The notes below the pieces were generated by a model. That model was not told the origin of the DNA, did no database searches, and saw nothing but the letters and a program-made list of their open reading frames with translations. A stretch of 17,821 nt of DNA, from contig CAMDJS010000031.1 of the NCBI GenBank assembly GCA_945900685.1, positions 1 through 17,821 of the forward strand, written 5' to 3'. The position numbers and the translations under genes are program-made. Every line of letters starts with the position of its first letter. Position 1 is the first letter of the stretch. Origin of the DNA: Bordetella parapertussis. Lineage in GTDB: Bacteria; Pseudomonadota; Gammaproteobacteria; Burkholderiales; Burkholderiaceae_C. Below, in pieces: positions 16,036 to 17,821 of this stretch.

Positions 16036-16506
16036 ATGAGCCTGTCTTCTGTCCAAGCATTTTTTCAATCATTGCAACTCTATATTCCCATTTTGGAAAC
16101 CGAGGCCAACACCGCCACCGTGGCGCTGGCCGCTGCAGCTCACGGCGTAGAGCCCGGGCGCATCGCCAAGACTCTGGCATTTCGCCTGAGCGATGGCCGC
16201 GATGTATTAGTGGTGGCACGCGGCGACGCGCGCATAGACAACCTGAAATTCAAAAGCGCTTTGGGCAAGGGCAAGATGCTGTCGCCCGAGGTGGTGGCCG
16301 ATATCACCGGCCACCCGGTGGGCGGTGTGTGTCCGTTTGGGTTGGTGCAACCGCTGCCCATTTATTTGGATGTGTCTTTGAAAGCCTATGAAGAAGTGTT
16401 ACCTGCGGCGGGCTCGGTTAACAGCGCGGTGAGGATATCGGTAGATATGTTGGCGCAGGTGACGAAGGGAGAGTGGGTGGATGTGTGTCAGGGCGTGGCG
16501 GGGTAG
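16036..16506 (+). CDS. YbaK/EbsC-family aminoacyl-tRNA deacylase
   Basis: Soluble protein of 156 residues in the YbaK/ProX family, whose members hydrolyse mischarged tRNAs such as Cys-tRNA-Pro or Ala-tRNA-Pro. The conserved lysine lies at Lys45 in RIAKTLAFR, followed by VLVVARGDARID and the GHPVGGVCPFG loop, both typical of the family. Three in-frame ATGs exist at 16000, 16009 and 16036; the last is chosen because family homology starts at MSLSSVQAFF, but none has a clear Shine-Dalgarno, so the start is uncertain. It is divergent from nthA and probably unrelated in function. Which tRNA it edits cannot be deduced. Confidence 0.87.
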   Translation: MSLSSVQAFFQSLQLYIPILETEANTATVALAAAAHGVEPGRIAKTLAFRLSDGRDVLVVARGDARIDNLKFKSALGKGKMLSPEVVADITGHPVGGVCPFGLVQPLPIYLDVSLKAYEEVLPAAGSVNSAVRISVDMLAQVTKGEWVDVCQGVAG

Positions 16507-16556
16507 CGCGACTATCAGAATGTTGTCCATTCAGACAGTGGGAAACAGTCAATAAA

Positions 16557-16877
16557 TTACGCCAACTTGACCTTGGTTTGTATCTCAACACCTAAGTAAG
16601 CCGCTATTGCCGCCAACATGGCCGACACATGACTGAGCGTTGGGTTACCGGCGGCAGACAACATGCGATGCAGACTTTTAGCAGGCTTGTCCATGTCGCG
16701 GGCGAGTTGCTCAAAACCGATGGACGCATTCACCAAATCACGCAACAACAACTTGGCCGTTTGCGGCTCGCCTTGCAACAACAAGCTGGTGGCTTGCTGC
16801 AACAAAGCACGGGCGTAGGCTGGTTCGGATTGAACGCGGGCGGTGATGGTTTGTCTGAAGTCGCGTGTGAGGGCCAT
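16557..16877 (-). CDS. Antitoxin of a RelE/HigBA-type toxin-antitoxin pair (HTH protein)
   Basis: A 106-residue DNA-binding protein resembling the HI1420-type addiction-module antidote family. Residues 52-97 form an XRE-like helix-turn-helix (FEQLARDMDKPAKSLHRML, then SAAGNPTLSHVSAML), including the family-typical GNPTL block. It would neutralise the upstream toxin and repress the operon. It has a good AAAGGA ribosome-binding site just upstream and lies 17 bp after the toxin stop codon. The toxin-first order is common for this family. The N-terminal half (1-50) is longer than in the best-known members and includes an Ala/Leu/Gln-rich helix. Confidence 0.85.
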   Translation of the reverse strand: MALTRDFRQTITARVQSEPAYARALLQQATSLLLQGEPQTAKLLLRDLVNASIGFEQLARDMDKPAKSLHRMLSAAGNPTLSHVSAMLAAIAAYLGVEIQTKVKLA

Positions 16878-16894
16878 GTTTAAGTCCTTTCATT

Positions 16895-17233
16895 TCATCC
16901 AAATTTGTAGTTATGCCATCGCGAGACGGCTATTTCAATGTTTTTTTGTTGACTGCTTTTGTCTCCACCTGCCAATAAAAGAATGATGTTCAAACCGTCT
17001 TTGGCAAAGTAGATCCGGATTCCGGGCCCCCAGTTGATTTTGTATTCCCCGATCCCCCGGAACCACTTCACGTTTGACAAATTGCCTTGCTCCATTCGAG
17101 CCAGTGCCACTTGTACTTTCACTGCAGCTTGTGTATCCAGATTTAGGAACCAATCACCAAAAGGGCTTGATCCATCTTCAAGGAGTAACTCCTTGATAAA
17201 TAACACACTGAAAGGTAACATATATGTATCCAT
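16895..17233 (-). CDS. RelE/HigB-type toxin (addiction module killer, HI1419-like)
   Basis: A 112-residue protein with the features of the RelE-fold phage-derived Gp49/HI1419 family, whose members are usually ribosome-dependent mRNA interferases. Visible family blocks are DGSSPFGDWFLNL (20-32), ARMEQGNLSNVK (45-56), GEYKINWGPGIRIYF (62-76) and LLLAGGDKSSQQ (85-96). Candidate functional residues are Lys65, Arg73 and Lys92. ATG at 17233 is used; Met5 (17221) is an alternative start. It is paired with the antitoxin gene 17 bp downstream. It looks intact. Activity is inferred from the family. Confidence 0.87.
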   Translation of the reverse strand: MDTYMLPFSVLFIKELLLEDGSSPFGDWFLNLDTQAAVKVQVALARMEQGNLSNVKWFRGIGEYKINWGPGIRIYFAKDGLNIILLLAGGDKSSQQKNIEIAVSRWHNYKFG

Positions 17234-17305
17234 TAGTCAATCCAATCGAATGCCTGAAACAGCTAAAAAGACTAAGTGGTAGAGATGCAGGCAGTTTGTG
17301 AAGTC

Positions 17306-17333
17306 GTTAACAACTGATAGGTGATCTGTTAAC
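17306..17333. repeat. Inverted repeat, possible toxin-antitoxin operator
   Basis: GTTAACA (17306-17312) and TGTTAAC (17327-17333) form a perfect 7-bp inverted repeat, centre-to-centre about 21 bp, i.e. two turns of the helix. It lies 73-100 bp upstream of the toxin start, where HTH antitoxins of this type bind to repress their own operon. Each arm contains the palindrome GTTAAC. Binding is inference. Confidence 0.4.
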
Positions 17334-17393
17334 CGCTTGCAACGATTGATCTATGCAAACCAGCTTGTGCTTCTTAAAATTTACAGCACATCC

Positions 17394-17462
17394 GCCCCTT
17401 GGCAGTTCGCCCTCTCACCTATCCGGAGAGTGTGCAGAACCCCTGGGGCTTTCTTTTTTTTT
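17394..17462 (+). ncRNA. Possible small RNA or orphan Rho-independent terminator
   Basis: GCCCC (17394-17398) can pair with GGGGC (17445-17449), enclosing an inner hairpin CTCTC (17412-17416) / GAGAG (17426-17430). The outer stem is followed by TTTC and nine T (17454-17462), which has the form of a terminator. No plus-strand gene lies upstream. TAAAAT at 17375-17380 could be a -10 element, giving a transcript of about 75 nt, but no good -35 is seen. The block is GC-rich within AT-rich DNA. It matches no RNA family that I recognise. Confidence 0.3.
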
Positions 17463-17577
17463 GCTCCACAGCAGGTACAAACATTCACTTTTAAGTTTAT
17501 TTGCTCGGAATTGATAATTCCCCCGGATTATTACCTTTAAATAGTTATTTTTAATAAATTTAGTATTTTTGTATTCT

Positions 17578-17583
17578 TATAAT
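17578..17583 (+). promoter_or_regulatory. Possible -10 element for the ATPase gene
   Basis: A perfect TATAAT lies about 65 bp upstream of the ATG at 17648 in very AT-rich DNA. The hexamer 17 bp upstream of it (TAAATT, 17555-17560) is a poor -35. Transcription would yield a leader of roughly 55 nt containing short inverted repeats. Confidence 0.35.
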
Positions 17584-17647
17584 GCCGATATATTGTTTAA
17601 GTCATGACGGACTTGCTTACTTTACTTAACGATAAAAGAGACTCGCT

Positions 17648-17821
17648 ATGAATGATGAATCGCCATCAGGACAATTACAAAATTACGTCACCGATGTAAA
17701 CGATTCATGGCGACCAAATAAAGGTTTGAATATTTTGACCGGTGTGAACGGGAGTGGAAAGACGAGGCTACTTGACTATATTTACTCTTTTATAAAACCT
17801 GGGGCATCACTTTTTCCTGTT
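17648..17821 (+). CDS. ATP-binding (AAA/ABC-type P-loop) protein, N-terminal part, cut by window end
   Basis: The reading starts at ATG 17648, after AAAGAGA-type purine-rich sequence, and stays open for 58 codons to the window edge. A beta-strand LNILTG is followed directly by a Walker A motif GVNGSGKT (32-39) and then RLLDYIYSF. A P-loop within the first 40 residues preceded by a short strand is the layout of RecF/SMC/OLD-like and AAA_15/AAA_21-type ATPases, many of which belong to anti-phage systems. The Walker B, signature and any effector domain lie outside the window, so the subfamily cannot be assigned. The gene is AT-rich compared with the rest of the window, consistent with recent transfer. 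Confidence 0.75.
   Translation, partial: MNDESPSGQLQNYVTDVNDSWRPNKGLNILTGVNGSGKTRLLDYIYSFIKPGASLFPV

Larger units (their letters stand above)
17234..17647. other. AT-rich intergenic region between the toxin and the ATPase gene
   Basis: A 414-bp stretch without a convincing gene. It contains, left to right: the 5' region of the toxin operon with an inverted repeat (17306-17333), a GC-rich structured block ending in a T-run (17394-17462), a very AT-rich promoter-like zone with TATAAT (17578-17583), and short inverted repeats just before the next gene (AAGTC 17599-17603 / GACTT 17610-17614; TTAAGT 17597-17602 / ACTTAA 17624-17629). A 67-codon open frame at 17337-17540 has no ribosome-binding site and non-protein-like composition. 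Base composition is plainly lower in GC than the rest of the window. Confidence 0.6.

Noticed and set aside
17337..17540. 67-codon open frame on the plus strand in the AT-rich intergenic region
   Set aside because: No ribosome-binding site, no domain, Phe-run from the T-tract; the segment is better explained by the structured T-run element.
1..17821. CRISPR array, transposase, integrase, tRNA or rRNA genes
   Set aside because: No regularly spaced repeats, terminal inverted repeats with a transposase, or RNA gene signatures were seen in reading both strands.

Overview
The window reads as chromosomal DNA of a betaproteobacterium, most likely order Burkholderiales (Comamonadaceae-like). The evidence is a roughly 400-residue TrpS, a complete System I cytochrome c maturation operon with separate ccmH and ccmI, and generally GC-rich codon use. 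This placement is inference from gene content; no rRNA or other phylogenetic marker is present.

Layout. (1) 1-2693, plus strand: an M50 site-2-protease-family membrane protein, trpS overlapping it by 4 bp, then a LuxR/NarL-type response regulator without a linked sensor kinase, closed by a strong bidirectional hairpin terminator. (2) 2772-10641, minus strand: a tightly packed operon read from 10641 downward. It starts with a FemAB/GNAT-like acyltransferase, followed by ccmA-B-C-D-E-F-G-H-I. Most junctions are 4-bp overlaps or gaps of 0-13 bp. It includes a 56-residue CcmD (7512-7682). Together these make the heme-handling and ligation machinery for periplasmic c-type cytochromes. (3) 10674-13921, plus strand: a 65-residue membrane protein of unknown function, an MsbA-like ABC exporter and a 12-TM MFS transporter. 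(4) 13942-15978, minus strand: nitrile hydratase alpha (nthA) and beta (nthB), then a SAM-dependent methyltransferase overlapping nthB by 4 bp. The alpha-subunit metal motif mixes cobalt-type and iron-type signatures, and no activator or amidase gene is adjacent. (5) 16036-16506, plus strand: a YbaK/EbsC-type aminoacyl-tRNA deacylase. (6) 16557-17233, minus strand: a type II toxin-antitoxin pair (RelE/HigB-like toxin first, HTH antitoxin second). (7) 17234-17821: visibly AT-rich DNA holding a possible operator for the toxin-antitoxin pair, a GC-rich structured element ending in a T-run (possible small RNA or orphan terminator), a TATAAT promoter element, and the first 58 codons of an ATP-binding protein that runs off the window.

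The left part is conserved housekeeping. The parts with most room for novelty are the nitrile hydratase/methyltransferase cluster and the AT-rich right edge, where a toxin-antitoxin pair, a possible small RNA and a P-loop ATPase suggest the border of an accessory (possibly defence) region. No CRISPR array, tRNA, rRNA, transposase or integrase was found.
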